A stretch of DNA of 64,000 nucleotides, taken from contig NC_081556.1 of assembly GCF_963082655.1 (NCBI RefSeq), forward strand, positions 71,223,227 through 71,287,226. Reading direction: 5' to 3'. This DNA comes from Stomoxys calcitrans. Its lineage: Eukaryota > Arthropoda > Insecta > Diptera > Muscidae. Positions 1 through 11,261 of the stretch are shown here, piece by piece. Made by a program: the position numbers and the translations under genes. A model generated the notes under the pieces. That model was not told the origin of the DNA, did no database searches, and saw only the letters and a program-made list of their open reading frames with translations. Position 1 is the first letter of the stretch; the number at the start of each line of letters is the position of its first letter.

Positions 1-440
1 AATGACTGCTTATCATGCCTGCCATTTGAATAGGCCTTTTCTGGTAAAAACTGAGGTTACTCGAAGAAGAGGTATAAAAGGGGGTTCATTGGAGGGCTTG
101 GTGCGACACATCCTAAGTTTCTAACCAATAAAGAGAAAGAAGAACTTCTTTGTTGGGCTAGGGAAAAAATAGGTGGCCAAATTACATCGGACGGTCCAGC
201 AGTCATCCAAAAATTTGACCGCGGTAACGTTAAAGCGATTAGAGTGTGCACCTGAGTTGTCGTTTCACGCGTGAGTCACGTGATTTGTGTGTGAAGTCCA
301 AATTCAATCACATGATCGTGAGTGACCGTAATTGAATTAAAATTCCTCGTGCGTGAGTCTGTCTATGAGAATTTCTGTCTACAGATGCTTATTTATTTTA
401 TTCATTAATATTCGTACGTTTAAATGCTGTATAAATGTGC
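1..440. other. unassigned sequence, possible old transposase scrap
   Basis: No recognisable gene. Around 60-250 the plus strand reads as a short stretch rich in K and E that could be a transposase helix-turn-helix relic, but no motif decides it. Positions 263-300 hold several CACGTG/CACGCG-like words close together; with no gene nearby I give this no weight. Confidence 0.3.
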
Positions 441-1035
441 AATAAGTAACAATGTGCTAAGTTCGGTCGGGTCGAATCTTAGGTACCCCCCACAATGGAT
501 TCTGTTAAAAATTTGAATTTATTAACTCAGTTCATATTTGAACTATTTTACAATAATCAAATAGGGAACTTGTTGCGGCTGCATTGATCGTAAGTAGTCA
601 TATCGGAGAATCGGTATATAAGGGGCCAATATCAGAATAAAGTCCGAATCGGATCATACTTGGCACGGACGCTGAAAGTCATATCAAATGTTTTTGTGTC
701 AAATTTCAGCCAAATTAGTTGAAAACTGGTGCCTCCAGGAGCTCAAGAAATCAAATCCGGGGACTGGCTTTTATGCGGGCTATATCAGTATATTGACCGA
801 TTCGGATCATACTTGGCATGGATGTTTGTGAGAATTAAATGAGAATTGAGGCTCAAGAAAAAATGTTCTTGGGGGTTGTTAGCCCACCCTAAGCCTTTCT
901 ATGGTTATGATCCAGTTTATTGACCGATTCGGTTCATACTCGGCAATGAAGTTGGAAGTCAGAACGTATGTCTTTGTGCCAACTTTCGGCCAAATCTGAC
1001 GAAAATAGAGGTATCTAGGGGCTCAAGAAGTCAAC
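441..1035 (-). mobile_element. DINE-1-like subfamily A, 3' part, decayed
   Basis: Read on the plus strand it opens with the GC stem-loop (459-480, AAGTTCGGTC type) and then GTACCCCCCACAATGG, the reverse complement of the usual GGTGGG..TATA 3' block. Two poorly conserved array units follow, each with the 'cggatcatacttggca' and 'ggctcaagaa' words. The 5' end with (GTCY)n is absent. It stops where the LINE at 1036 begins. Stem positions 9 and 14 are both T instead of C, so the stem keeps G-T wobble pairs. Confidence 0.75.
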
Positions 1036-1193
1036 CCTGAAGAATAAAAAGAGCTCCCCGCTTTCGAGAACTCTGGGAAGACCAATCCAGCCCTCATGCA
1101 ATGGGAACTCCAGGCAGTGTCTTGCGGAGGAAGACAAAGTCGGAACAGGAACTAAGGAAGGACGCACGGTAGGAGCCGCCCTGTTAAGCCAGA

Positions 1194-1680
1194 ATGGCAA
1201 GGAAGCACAACAGAGATGAGATGATTTATGTAGTCATCGATATCGGCAGTGCATCCGGTAGGATTCCACCAGATCATCGGTCCCAAGTGAAGCATCTGGC
1301 AAACGAACGGGTTTTCGGTCGTGTGTTGAACTCTGAATGGGTTCCACCCATACGGATTATGAGCTGTGAGAATACAGGGGACTTCTTTACACTGAACTTT
1401 GCGTTAGTGAAATGTATTGATACCCTCAAAAAGCTCGTTGGAAGATCTAAGCTCCCTGGGAGGGAGCAAAGCTCGACCTTGTGAAAGATCGCCATCCCCC
1501 AGCTCACAAAGGCGACGGTTTTCATCAAAGATGAGGGTGGCGAATTCGTGACGAACCCATGATGGAAATCTTAAATAAGCTGGACCAAGAATTGGCCGTG
1601 GAGAAATGGGAGGTCTTCCATAGGGAGGAGAAGGAGGAAGGAACTCTCCTTGTGGTGGGCTAAGACTAAAGGCATGGCGT
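1194..1680 (+). pseudogene. LINE ORF1-like (nucleic-acid binding protein) remnant
   Basis: This is the region before the endonuclease. The first frame is open for 96 codons from 1194. After a frame change near 1484 the plus strand reads IPQLTKATVFIKDEGGEF and later LDQELAVEKWEVFHREEK, which resembles the C-terminal part of ORF1 proteins of RNase H-containing LINEs (PQL-KA-V-I ... W-V--R----G-LLV). Such proteins bind the element RNA and chaperone it; no zinc knuckles are visible here. Between 1700 and 1980 two similar pieces recur ('gacgatggagccatcacc' near 1719 and 'gatgagaccatcaccc' near 1930), suggesting a small internal duplication or an acidic repeated tail. Identification rests on position and weak pattern match. 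Confidence 0.5.
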
Positions 1681-1980
1681 ACTACGCACATCCCCACATT
1701 GAGCCGTCCGAGCCGACGATGGAGCCATCACCTATTCCCAAGAAGCCCATTTACTTAGGATTTGGAAGACTAAGATAGGCAAAGATCCTCGTATTGAAAC
1801 ATTAGACAGTACAGGGACGGGAAACTCAATACAGCCTAACGAACTGGGACCCGACGATGGAACCATTATCGACTTTATAAAGATTATCCTAGGGCAAAGA
1901 ACCTAATACGAAAACATAAGGCAGTGTAGTGATGAGACCATCACCCACTACCAAGAGGCACATCTAATGGAGCATCAATG

Positions 1981-2345
1981 ACTGAGGTCATCAAGATAAA
2001 CCTCCACCGGAGCGAAACAGGTATTTACGCTCTGATGGAGAAAATCAGCAAGGGCAAGATTTATATTGCCTTAATTGATTGAGGAACCATGGACGACCCT
2101 GAACAAAGTTTTTGGACTGAACCATATTAACTACAAATTATTCTATGCTAATACTGGTACTCGGACGAGGACCTGCCTAATTTGTCATAAAAATTTAAAT
2201 TATGTATTTTCCCCAAAGTTGACAACGTCGGATGCAACAGTGCTGAGACAGGGCGGTGGTACACGATGGTACCTGGTACACTTTACTTGCCGTTCGACTC
2301 TCCGGCACCGCCAACCACGTCGGGGCTGCAACGGTTGGTGACGAA
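1981..2345 (+). pseudogene. LINE endonuclease domain, N-terminal part
   Basis: The frame starting near 1987 reads VIKINLHRSETGIYALMEK..IYIALI and, after a one-base frameshift at about 2078, EEPWTTLNKVFGLN, then LFYANTGTRTRTCLICHKN. This is the standard beginning of the EEP-type endonuclease of R1/LOA/I-like LINEs: the N of INLH and the E of (Q)EPW belong to the active site that nicks the target strand before reverse transcription. The catalytic D-N and S-D-H regions farther on are not recognisable, so about half of the domain is lost or scrambled before the RT linker at about 2400. Confidence 0.75.
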
Positions 2346-2399
2346 AGTAATACAGACAGGAAATTAAGTACTAAGAGGGTGCGATGCGAACTCTCGCAA

Positions 2400-3480
2400 C
2401 ATTTCGTGGGGTAGTACCTGCCTCCTGGAAACTTGTCTACGACCAGGTAGATAGGGTTAATGACGCCGCTAAGATGAAAAAGTTTCTCTCAAAAACCCAG
2501 GTCCAAACTGAAATTTAAGTAGACGACAACGGAGGACATGTTGAGGCTTTTGATGAAAACGATTTTCCACAGAATACGACGGGACTTACGTAGACACCGG
2601 AATCTTGGAATCTTATAACTACAGAATTTATGGTAACGGAACCCTTGAGAAGCTTCAAACCATTTAAGTCACCCGGACCTGATGAAATATTTCGGCCGTT
2701 ACTACAGAAGGAGACGGACTATCTGGCGCCCCACTTGTCCAAGGACTTGCATATGCTCCGAATGCCTGGCAGTAGGCAAGGATGATATTTATACCCAAGC
2801 CCGGCAAGGCAAGTAATGCGGCACCAAAGGCCTACAGGCCTATAATCCTTACGTCCCTTCTACTCATGGAACGCATTGTGGACATCATGATAAATAGTAG
2901 GACATCTCGCGAACTGCTCGAATACAAACATCATGCTTATGTTGTTGTGCACAAAATATAAGAATCCTTCGATGCGAAGATGTACACACTGACGATACGC
3001 CTTAACATCGAGGAGGCTTTTAACAATGTGCTGACCGACACACTGATTCAATCCTAAGACCAGTACCGGGTCCTTAGAGACTGGATAAATCATATACTAA
3101 GGAACATGAATGGATGGATAAATTGCGTGTCCCATGACATAAATATAAGGGAGAAAGTGGCACAGGGCACGCCATAGGGGGGCATTTTATCGCCACTCCT
3201 TTGGGTGACCACCATAAATAACCTATTACCGATGCTGACTGAGGAGGGATTTGAACCCTTCTGCTATGCAGACGATGTTATAATATTTCTAAGGAGTAAG
3301 GATTCTAACCAGCTATGCAGATGGGACCTAGACCTAGAGGTCTCAATGTTAACCCAGAGATATCTGACGAGGTCAAATTCTTAGGAGAGATCTTGGGTAG
3401 GAAACTTAATTGGAGGTTTCACATTCAGAAGCGTACTGAGAAGGCTCATATAGCTTGAAGGCTCATATAGGTAGGCTTGA
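2400..3480 (+). pseudogene. LINE reverse transcriptase remnant
   Basis: Frames joined by eye give, in order, the post-endonuclease linker, FKSPGPDEIFRPLLQKE at about 2664, a copy of the AYRPI..TSLLLMERIVD block near 2830, a damaged F-DIE-AFNNV block (reads LNIEEAFNNVLTD near 3003), GTP*GGILSPLLW near 3170, and FCYADDVIIF with YADD at 3265-3276. The aspartates of YADD are the metal ligands of the polymerase and are still encoded, but stops occur inside the domain, including one in the GxxQGxxLSPLL block. The order and spacing match RNase H-bearing LINEs. It cannot be functional. Confidence 0.85.
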
Positions 3481-3875
3481 AATGGTGCTTGAATCCGAGG
3501 ATAGACCACTGGCTCTACAGGAGCGTGATTAGACCGATACTTACCGATAGTTTGGTGGACTGGTATGGAGAAAAAGTGCAGCATAATGACCATACAACAG
3601 CTTCAGAGGACATGTTGTCTTGGTATAGGCGGAGCGATGAGGACAACGCTCACTTGTGGACTGGAGACTTTTCTAGATATCCGACACATTGACATACAAA
3701 TTAAGTGTGAGGCATGAGAGAATGGATAGAAGATGTGAGCAGCTCATACCATCGCTGTATAATCGAGGCGACGAAGGAATGAAAGGGGTTTCTAAACGGA
3801 TACCTGAGACGACACTTGAGGTAGAGTGCTATGCACTGCTGCCAGGGGCACAGTTTTGGACTGACGGAACCCTAT

Positions 3876-4559
3876 GATTGCCATCTGGAAAATCATGCTA
3901 CACGGATGGATCAAAGCAGTCGAGTGTAAACATCTGTATGGACAGTACGCTGGCCATAAAGGCAATAACTACTAGGACGGTCTTGGAGTATAAGAAGGAG
4001 ATTAACGCCTTCCCTGAGAATGGCACCATCCGCATCGTTTGTGTGCCGGGCCATAGCCGAGTAAGGGGGAATGAAAAAGCGGACGATTTGGCAGTGAAGG
4101 CCAGAGGATTGCCGTCAACAAACTTGGTTTACTCGAAGCCTTTCGGGTCGAGCAGTCCGAGTTAAGAGCGTGGACTACGAACGAGCATGTAACACTTGGA
4201 AACAGCTAAACGGTTGGTAGGATGACGAAAATTTTATCGGAAGGTTCGGATTGTGAGAAGACGAGGCAATTACTGAAAGGTAGCAAGCAGGAGGTTAGTA
4301 AAACTTTCGGTATCATAACAGGACACATAGGATCAGTGATAGCATGTGTAGGGCATGTGGAGAAGATGATGAGACGTTGGAGCATTTCCAATGTCATTGC
4401 CCGGTTTTCGCGGCTAACAGACACAGGCACTTAGATGGGGACACAATACCAAACATAAGCAAACTAAGGGGCGTGGTATGGAAAACCTACGGACTCCTAA
4501 CTTTTTTCAAGGTTACTTTTTTGTATCAAGAGCACATAACAAGCCGACTACTGGCTTAG
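3876..4559 (+). pseudogene. LINE RNase H and C-terminal CCHC knuckle
   Basis: The frame from 3878 shows YTDGSKQSS (first catalytic D), MDSTLAIKAI (DS motif) and VCVPGHSRVRGNEKADDLA (H and last D), the hallmarks of the RNase H found in I, R1, LOA and related LINEs. It is open for 95 codons to 4165. The frame from 4344 reads MCRACGEDDETLEHFQCHC, the CxxC..HxxxxC knuckle that ends these polyproteins. RNase H would remove RNA from the RNA:DNA hybrid. The E of the usual D-E-D-D set, expected between YTDGSK and MDST, seems deleted, since only five residues separate YTDGSKQSS from MDST. Confidence 0.85.
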
Positions 4560-4620
4560 GTGTATGTCTATAGTGGCATCGTGTGGATTACTATCCTCTT
4601 TTCAACCTAACCTAACCTGA

Positions 4621-4985
4621 TGTCGAGAGTCATAAAAAATCCATCCTGCCAAATTTTGTGTAAATCGGTTAAGAAATGACGATGTTAATGCAAGATTAGA
4701 CCAAGACGGACGAGCATATATATCGGAGCTGTATGCAAATCTGATCTGATTTTTTGCAATTTGAATAGCATTCGTCTCTAAGCCGAAGAACATGTCTGTA
4801 CCAAATTGGAAGATGATCAAATGAAAATTGCGACCTGTTCTTTGTATACAAATAACATGGACAGACTGACGAGCATAGCCAAATCGAATCAGAAATTGAT
4901 TCTAAGTCGATCAGTATACTTATCAATGGGTCTAGCTCTCTCCCTTCTGGGTGTTACAAACTAAATTACAATTCCCTGTACCACT
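4621..4985 (-). mobile_element. DINE-1-like subfamily C fragment
   Basis: The reverse complement reads the subfamily C 5' region: GTTTGTAACACCCAGAAGG, CATTGATAAGTATACTGAT, then 'gtcagtctgtccatg', followed by array-like sequence. The same words occur at 39280-39380 on the plus strand. The 3' stem-loop is missing. The LINE tail at 4620 touches it directly. Confidence 0.7.
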
Positions 4986-5414
4986 GCTGATAAGAAATAA
5001 AATCTCGTCAGTGCCATCGAGCCAGCTCCAGTATGGACTGTCATCTGTATATACCGTTCTTACGGAATTGCGAGAACCTCCTCTAGATTGTGACGACGCA
5101 GACTAGATGCCGATTCAAACAAATATATTTTAGGGATCAATGCAATACGTACTGTTGCAATATGGAAAGGATTAGTGGGAGTGGGACCAGGAGCAGCACT
5201 TGATTTGGTCAAGTAGGATCATATCCCTTCTCCAATAAGAGAGGCTAAGAGATTGAAATTCATATCTTTTATCCATTGACTGCAAGACTGGTAGATATGA
5301 TGAGACTGTTGGAAACCGGAGACATGACGTACTTGTAATTTACTATTTGCGAACTGTCTTACGGTAGTATTTGCGCTTAGGGTTTCCAGCTCCTTCACGA
5401 TTGATGTAATTTTT
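4986..5414. other. no recognisable feature
   Basis: Mixed-composition sequence with no ORF of note, no repeat shared with other parts of the window that I can recognise, and no splice-flanked coding pattern. Confidence 0.4.
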
Positions 5415-6465
5415 AAAATGGGGGTATATTAATTTTATTAATCCGTTTGCAACACATCGAAATATCCATTTCCGACCCTATAAAGTATATATGTATATTC
5501 TTGATCAGCGTAAAAATCTAAGACGATCTAGCCATGTCCGTCCGTCTGTCTGTTGAAATCACTATACAGTCTTTAGAAAAAGAGATATTGAGCTGAAACT
5601 TTCCACAGATTCTTTTTTTTTTTTGTCCATAAGCAGGTTAAGTTCGAAGATGGGCTATATCGGACTAAAGCTTGATAAAGCTCCCATATAGACCGATCCG
5701 CCGATTTTGGGTCTTTGGCCCATAAAATCCACATTTATTCGCCGATTTTGCTGAAATTTGGACAGTGGCTTGTGCTAGGCCCCTCGACATCCCACTTCAA
5801 TTTGACTCAGATCGGTCCAGATTTAGATATAGCTGCCATATAGACCGATCTCTCGATTTAAGGTCTTGGGCTGATAAAAGACGCATTTATTGTCCGATTT
5901 CGCCGAAATTTGGGACAGTGAGTTGTGCTGGGCCATTTTTTTTATAATTTAGCCCAGATCAGTCCAGATTTGGATATAGCTGGGTTATAGACCGATTGAA
6001 ATTTGGGACAGTGACTTGTGTTAGACTCTTCAACATTTTTATGCAATTTGGCCCAGATCGGCCCAGATTTGGATATAGCTGCCATATAGACCGATCTCTC
6101 GATGTTATGTCTTGGCCCCATAAAAATCACATTCATAATCCGATTTCGCTGAAATCTGACGCAGTGACTTATGTTAGGCTTTTCGACATCCGTGTCGTAT
6201 ATGGTTTATATCGGTCCATATTTTGATATGGCTACCAAAAAGACCAATAATTTGTTTTAAAAAACCGAACAATGACTTGTACTTATTATGCCTCTCAATA
6301 TCCGTGTCGAATTTGGTAAAAATCGGACCATATTTCGATAAAACTCATATGGGGGCATAGATTATGTATTCTGTACCGGATTTTGTTGAAAGTTGGTTTA
6401 CATATATACCCGAGGTGGTGGGTATTCAAAGTTCGGCCCGGCCTAACTTAATGCTACCAAGGTAT
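5415..6465 (+). mobile_element. DINE-1-like subfamily B, nearly complete
   Basis: The copy starts at GGGGGTATATT, then has 'aaatatccatttccgaccc', TATA-rich core with 'ttcttgatcagcgtaaaa', 'gatctagccatgtccgtcc' and a short (GTCY)n, then about five decayed array units of the 'ggcccataaaag' type. It ends in 'acccgaggtggtgggtatt' and the stem-loop at 6439-6460. One stem arm is damaged (GGCCTAACTT). The usual CTTGTTT tail is missing. Confidence 0.85.
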
Positions 6466-6469
6466 AATC

Positions 6470-6900
6470 TTTGACTGTAAGATAGCCTTCTATGTACCCG
6501 ACTAGTTCATCTAGGGCTGTTTCTGTGGACTTGACCGTGCTATTGACATGATGTTGTCGACATAAGTAATAGCCGAATTTAGCGACACCAAGTTTACCGC
6601 GCTACGCTATTTGGAGAGTTTACCAGGAAATGTGTTTCCAAGGAAGTTATACTTTTCCTTAATAGAAAATGTCCATACATTCTCAAACTTCTGATACCGT
6701 AATAGATGTGGAGAATAGGGTCTTCTGTAGCATAGCAACCCTGGGTGTGTTCCAGAATTCCATCCAAGATTTGTTGTGAACCCTTTGTAGCTCTTCCTCT
6801 TATATAAGCAGCTTTCGTATTCCAAAGTCCAACCAGGAACCAGGGAAACCAAAGCTAAAAGTATTCAACGTAAACGGCGAACGGTCCACGGTATATGTTG
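6470..6900 (-). pseudogene. LINE reverse transcriptase N-terminal fragment
   Basis: On the minus strand the linker before RT is seen as EEELQRVHNKSWMEFW (near 6800), the equivalent of the K-KSW--FC block of RNase H-type LINEs, followed after frame changes by KSTETALDELVGYIEGYL (near 6480-6540), the RT block just before F-DIE-AFNNV. The same block order is seen in the LINE at 17.7 kb (NKSWLEFCSS). The rest of the RT is cut off at the junction with the upstream DINE at 6465. Stops interrupt the intervening part. Family: RNase H-bearing LINE, probably of the same broad group as the 16.9-18.8 kb copy. Confidence 0.65.
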
Positions 6901-7328
6901 TATTCAAACATGCAATGCTATTGCTTGGGGAATTGTCAAGCATTTTATTTTGTCACTTATTTTCTGTAAACCGACCACTGTTCGAAAAATCTAATAGTTA
7001 TTATCTTATCTATCGTTTTGTTTATTCATGTTTCGGACCTCATATGCACTTATATTTAATTTTACAAATTTGGTCAAAGCAAAATGTAATTTTGTAAAAT
7101 AACTTTTACAAAATTTCAAAAAAAACGAAATATATTTTGTGTGCTACATACATTTTCAGGCATCAAAGTGGAAATAAATCAAAAGTGTAGTCAGCCGCAC
7201 AGAAATCCTTTGATGTATCATATCAAGAGTCGGTTTATAAATGAATGACATATGCATTTATAATTTGGTCAGTGAACAATATTTATTGCATGCGTGAATA
7301 TCAGGGTTGAACTGCTGCACAGAAATGA
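6901..7328. other. no recognisable feature
   Basis: AT-rich sequence without a convincing ORF or shared repeat. A 60-codon frame at 6915-7097 shows no domain. Confidence 0.4.
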
Positions 7329-7770
7329 CTAGCTGCCCCGATGCGCTGCGCTACACTCTGACATGGCTTTTGCCCCAAAATAACGTTAAGTTCGTTAAAA
7401 TTTCATTTCAGGCTCATATCGTCCCCTTTGGTGTACATTTCCTATTTGTGGGGTTTTGGGGTGTCCACACTCTTGGTCCCAAATAATAATTTCAGATTCA
7501 TACTCTTCACTCAAAGTCCTTTCACTTTGGTACTATATTATCCCGATCAGCCTATATAACCTTTTGGGGATTTGTGGGTGCGTGGGCCACCACTCTCATG
7601 GTCCCAAGTAATAGTTTCAAATGCGTATTCCACTCTGAATGATTTTTCAATTCGTCCTCATGTTTTTATTTTGGGGAAAGGGCCCGCAGGGCACTTGGGC
7701 CAGATTTTTTTTATCATGTTAGCTCAACCGATCCCGTTTCCCAAAAGTAGGCGACCTGACATGTAGATGG
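7329..7770 (-). mobile_element. Helitron-like element, 3' end and two array units
   Basis: In minus orientation it ends in GC-rich 'gtgtagcgcagcgcatcggg' then CAGCTAG (7332-7329) followed by T, matching the end of the 43983-46124 element. Upstream of that end are pieces of the array unit ('gcccatattg/ccccaaa/ggaccaccc' in reverse). The 5' end is missing. CTAG followed by T fits the CTRR|T end of Helitrons. Confidence 0.6.
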
Positions 7771-7784
7771 GCGGCAGTAGTATG

Positions 7785-9135
7785 AACAAGTTCGGCCGGG
7801 CCGAGTCTTATATACCCTCCACCATGGATCGCATTTGTCAAGTTCTTTTCTCGCCATCTCTTCTTAGCCAGAAAAGGATATAAGAATAGATTTGCTCTGC
7901 TATTAGAGCGATATCAAGATATGGTCCGGTTTGGACCACAAATAAATTATATGTTGGAGACCTGTGTAAAATGTCAGTCAATTCGAATAAGAATTGCGCC
8001 CTTTGGGGGCTCAAGAAGTAAAATAGAGAGATCGATGTATATGGGAGATGTATCGGGCTATAGACCGATTCAGACCATAATAAACACGTATGTTGATGGT
8101 CATGAGAGAATCCTAACACAGTTGTTGGATATCATAACAAAACAAGTCGTGCAAAATTTCATTCCAATCGGATAAGAATTGCGCACTCTAGAGGCTCAAG
8201 AAGTCAAGACCCAAGATCGGTTTATATGACAGCTATATCAGGTTATGAACCGATTTGAATCATACTTGGTACAGTTATAGTATATTATAACAAAACACGT
8301 CGTGCAAAATTTCATTCCAATCGGATAAGAATTTCGCACTCTAGAGGCTCAAGAAGTCAAGACCCAAGATCGGTTTATATGGCAGCTATATCAGGTTATG
8401 GACCGATTTGAATCATACTTGGTACAGTTATAGTATATTATAACAAAACACGTCGTTTAAAATTTCATTCCAATCGGATAAGAATTTCGCACTCTAGAGG
8501 CTCAAGAAGTCAAGACCCAAGATCGGTTTATATGGCAGCTATATCAGGTTATGAACCGATTTGAATCATACTTAACACAGTTGTTGGATATCATAACAAA
8601 ACACGTCGTGCATAATTTTATTCCAATCGGATAAGAATTGCGCCCTCTAGAGACTCAAGAAGTCAAGACCCAAGATCGGTTTATATGAAAGCTATATCAG
8701 GTTATTAACCGATTTGAATCATACTTGGCACAATTGTTGGATATCATAACAAAACATGTCGTGCAAAATTTCATTTCAATCGGATGAGAAGTGCGCACTC
8801 TAGAGGCTCAAGAAGTCAAGACCCAAGATCGGTTTATATGGCAGCTATATCAAAACATGGACCGATATGGCCCATTTACTATACCAACCGACCTACACTA
8901 ATAAAAAGTATTTGTGAAAAATTTCAAGCGGCTAGCTTTACTCCTTCGGAAGTTAGCGTGCTTTCGATAGACAGACGGACGGACGGACAGACGGACGGAC
9001 ATGGCTAGATCGACATAAAATGTCGCGACGATCAAGAATATATATACTTTATGGGGTCTCAGACGAATATCTCGAGTAGTTACAAACAGAATGGCGAAAT
9101 TAGTATACCCCCCATCCTATGGTGGAGGGTATAAA
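7785..9135 (-). mobile_element. DINE-1-like subfamily A, nearly full length
   Basis: On the plus strand it opens with AACAAG, stem-loop sequence TTCGGCCGGGCCGAG and TATACCCTCCACCATGGATCG, continues through six array units, and closes with the (GRAC)n form of the GTCY microsatellite (8970-9001), 'atggctagatcgacataaaa', the TATA core and 'cctatggtggagggtataaa'. The tail is trimmed compared with copies that read TAAAAGCGTGCTAAG. It lies immediately against a second element of the same kind at 9136. Confidence 0.9.
8042..8815 (-). repeat. 153-bp central tandem array of the subfamily A element
   Basis: The word CTCAAGAAGTCAAGAC starts at 8195, 8348, 8501, (8654, one change) and 8807, an exact period of 153 bp. 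The units differ by a few percent. The same 153-bp spacing is found in other A copies and in subfamily B. Because 153 is 51 codons, frames stay open through several units without coding for anything recognisable. Confidence 0.92.
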
Positions 9136-9160
9136 AACAAGTAAGTTCGACCGGACCGGA

Positions 9161-9951
9161 CAACTGGAAACGAAATGTTCTAATGATACGATTGTGACAT
9201 GTCCAGTTTTTCCGAAAAACAGGCGATCATTAGCTTGGAAGTGCTTCGTGCGCGAGCAACTTTTGTTGGATTTGGCTCATCTTGAAACACCCATATAGTC
9301 TATTTTCGGGCTCATAAGCGTAAATCCACGATTCATCACCTGTAACGATATCATAGATGTGCTTCGAAGCACCGTGATCGTTTTTTTTTTTTTGATTATT
9401 TCTTTCGACCAATCGACACGAGCCTTTTTTTGAGCGATTGACAAATTGTGTGGGATCCAACGCGAAAAAATTTTTTTGAGGTCTAATGTTCGTTTAATAT
9501 TGAATGTATGCTGGTCCCACAAATGCCTAAGGTTCTCTCAATTTCACGATAGGTCACATGACGATCTGGCAATATCAGTTGGCGCACAGCATCAACGTTT
9601 TTTGGAACAACAACTGATTTTGGACGACCTTCATAAAATTCGTCTTGGAGTGAATTACAACCTCGGTTGAATTCACCATACCATCGATAAACACTGGTCC
9701 TTGATGGAGCTTCATCGCCAAAAATTGAATTAAGTTGATCGATGCACTGTTGTTGAGTTTATCCACGTCGAAAGTTGTAAAAAATAATCGCACGGAAATG
9801 TTCACGATTTAATTCCATTTTTTGAGTGAGATGAATTTTTTACGTTACTGTAAACAACACAATTAGCCTTCGTATGTCAAAACGTTCCGAGTGAGTTGGC
9901 AGTTTGCAAAACAAGGGTTGTCCAATCCCGCAATATAAAAGGCAACCCCCG
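9161..9951 (-). mobile_element. mariner-type element, truncated
   Basis: The right terminal repeat is intact: CGGGGGTTGCCTTTTATATT read inward from 9951, followed outward by TA. It closely matches both terminal repeats of the 58649-59187 element. The opposite terminal repeat and the 3' part of the transposase are absent, so the element is deleted at about 9161. Confidence 0.85.
9165..9818 (-). pseudogene. mariner transposase, N-terminal two thirds
   Basis: The start codon is at 9818-9816 (MELNREHFRAIIFYNFRRG). Further on come WYGEFNRG and EGRPKSVVVP, then the second helix-turn-helix region (VTYREIERTLGI), WIPHNLSIAQKKARVDWSKE, and DIVTGDESWIYAYEPENR, whose GDE aspartate (9335-9337) is the first of the DD(34)D catalytic triad. 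A poly(T) run at 9379-9392 causes a frameshift just before it. After about 9230 the frame decays and the second and third aspartates are missing. The protein would bind the terminal repeats and cut and paste at TA. The copy is non-functional; it is the same lineage as the copy at 58.65-59.19 kb. Confidence 0.85.
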
Positions 9952-10984
9952 TATACCCTCCACCATGGCCACCATGGATCGTATTAATCGATTTCTTTTC
10001 CCGATTTCTCATTTTAGGCAAACAAATGATAAAAGAAAATAATTGCATGATATTGGAGCTATATTATGGTCCGATTCTGACCATACTTGAACTAAATATT
10101 TTAAAGCATAGTAGAAGTCATTGTGTAAAATTTCAGCCAATTCGAATAAATATTGCGCCATCTAGAGGCCTAAGAAGTCAAGATCCCAGATCGGTTTATA
10201 TGGGATCTGTATCGGGCTATAGACTGTTTGAGACCATAATGAGAGAAGCCATTGTACAAAATTTCAGCCAAATCGGATAATAATTGCGACATCTGGAGAC
10301 TCAAGAAGTCAAAATTCCAGATTGGTTTATATGTTAGCTATATCAGGTTATGGACCAATTTGAAACATATTAAGCACAGTTGTTGGAAGTCATTGCGGAA
10401 TACTTCGTTCAAAATTTCAGCCCAAACAGATAGGAATTGCGCCCTCTAGAGGTACAAGAATCTGGACCCAGATTGGTCTATATGACAGCTTTATCAGATT
10501 ATGGACCGATTTCAACCACTATTAGCACAGTTGTTGGAAGTCATAACAAAACACCCCGTGCAAAATTTCAGGCTAATCGATAAGAATTGCGCCCTCTAGT
10601 GACTCAAGAAGTCAAGATTTAAGATCTGTTTATATGGAACTTATATCAAAACAAGGACCGATATGGTCCATTACAATCCCAACCGACCTACACTGATAAG
10701 AAGTATTTGTCAAGCGCCTAGCTTTAATCCTTCGAAAGTTAGCGTGGTTTCGACAAACGGACGGACGGACGGAAATGGCTAGATCGACTTAGAATGTCAT
10801 AACGATCAAGAATATATGGTGTCTCAGAGAAATATTTCGAGGAGTTACAAACAGAATGACGAAATTAGTATATCCCCATCCTTTGGTTGAGGATATAAAA
10901 ATCCATATTCATCTGTCCGCGTATCAAATCCGTCTGCGAATACATTAAATTGAATACCGCATTTTCATGATATGTGTGTTTGTT

Positions 10985-11180
10985 TATTTATATTCTACTT
11001 CCAAAGACCTTTCATTTGAATACCTTGACAAGGTTGGTTGGTCTACATGTTCGATGTGGGGGGTGGGGCGACCCGAAACACTTGACCTCTAAAGTGGATA
11101 TCAGACTCATGTTTTACATCCAAACACGTTTCACTTGTTCCCATTAGTGCCATGGCCGGTACATACAGTAGGGAGCAAAA
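10985..11180 (-). repeat. fragment of the Helitron-like 130-bp array
   Basis: Reverse-strand words of the unit seen at 44.3-45.9 kb are present: 'cctttcatttgaata', 'gtctacatgttcgatgtg', 'ggggtggggcgacccgaaac', 'gatatcagactcat'. About one and a half units, no ends. Confidence 0.55.
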
Positions 11181-11261
11181 CCGAGTGGATGTTTTACCTT
11201 TTGCATTTCTTCAGAATATCAATGCTCTTAAACAAATATCTATCGCCTAAAATTGAAAATT

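Larger units (their letters stand above)
1036..4620 (+). mobile_element. non-LTR retrotransposon, near full length, dead (LOA/R1-like)
   Basis: All parts of an RNase H-bearing LINE follow in the normal order: an ORF1-like remnant (about 1190-1680), an apurinic-type endonuclease start (about 1987), reverse transcriptase (about 2640-3430) with a YADD box, RNase H (about 3878-4165) and a C-terminal CCHC knuckle (about 4344-4400). The 3' end is a short AACCTAACCTAACC tail at 4600-4620 rather than poly(A), as in R1/LOA/I-group elements. Many stops and frameshifts break every domain. The 5' edge abuts a DINE and the 3' edge abuts another DINE. I saw no clear target-site duplication. LOA against R1 or I clade is not settled by eye. 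Confidence 0.85.
9136..10901 (-). mobile_element. DINE-1-like subfamily A split by a mariner element
   Basis: The stem-loop side is at 9136-9160 (AACAAGTAAGTTCGACC, then the second arm GGACCGGA). The next block of the element, TATACCCTCCACCATGG, resumes at 9952, and the array, (GRAC)n (10756-10772) and 5' end run to 10901. A mariner lies exactly between the two. The TATACCC start supplies the TA expected at a mariner target. A short duplication 'ccatggccaccatgg' occurs at 9963-9977. Confidence 0.75.

Noticed and set aside
263..320. cluster of CACGTG/CACGCG words as a regulatory site
   Set aside because: No gene or promoter nearby; short words of this kind arise by chance.
8042..8815. CRISPR-like array
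   Set aside because: Units are 153 bp without distinct spacers, in a eukaryotic transposon context.
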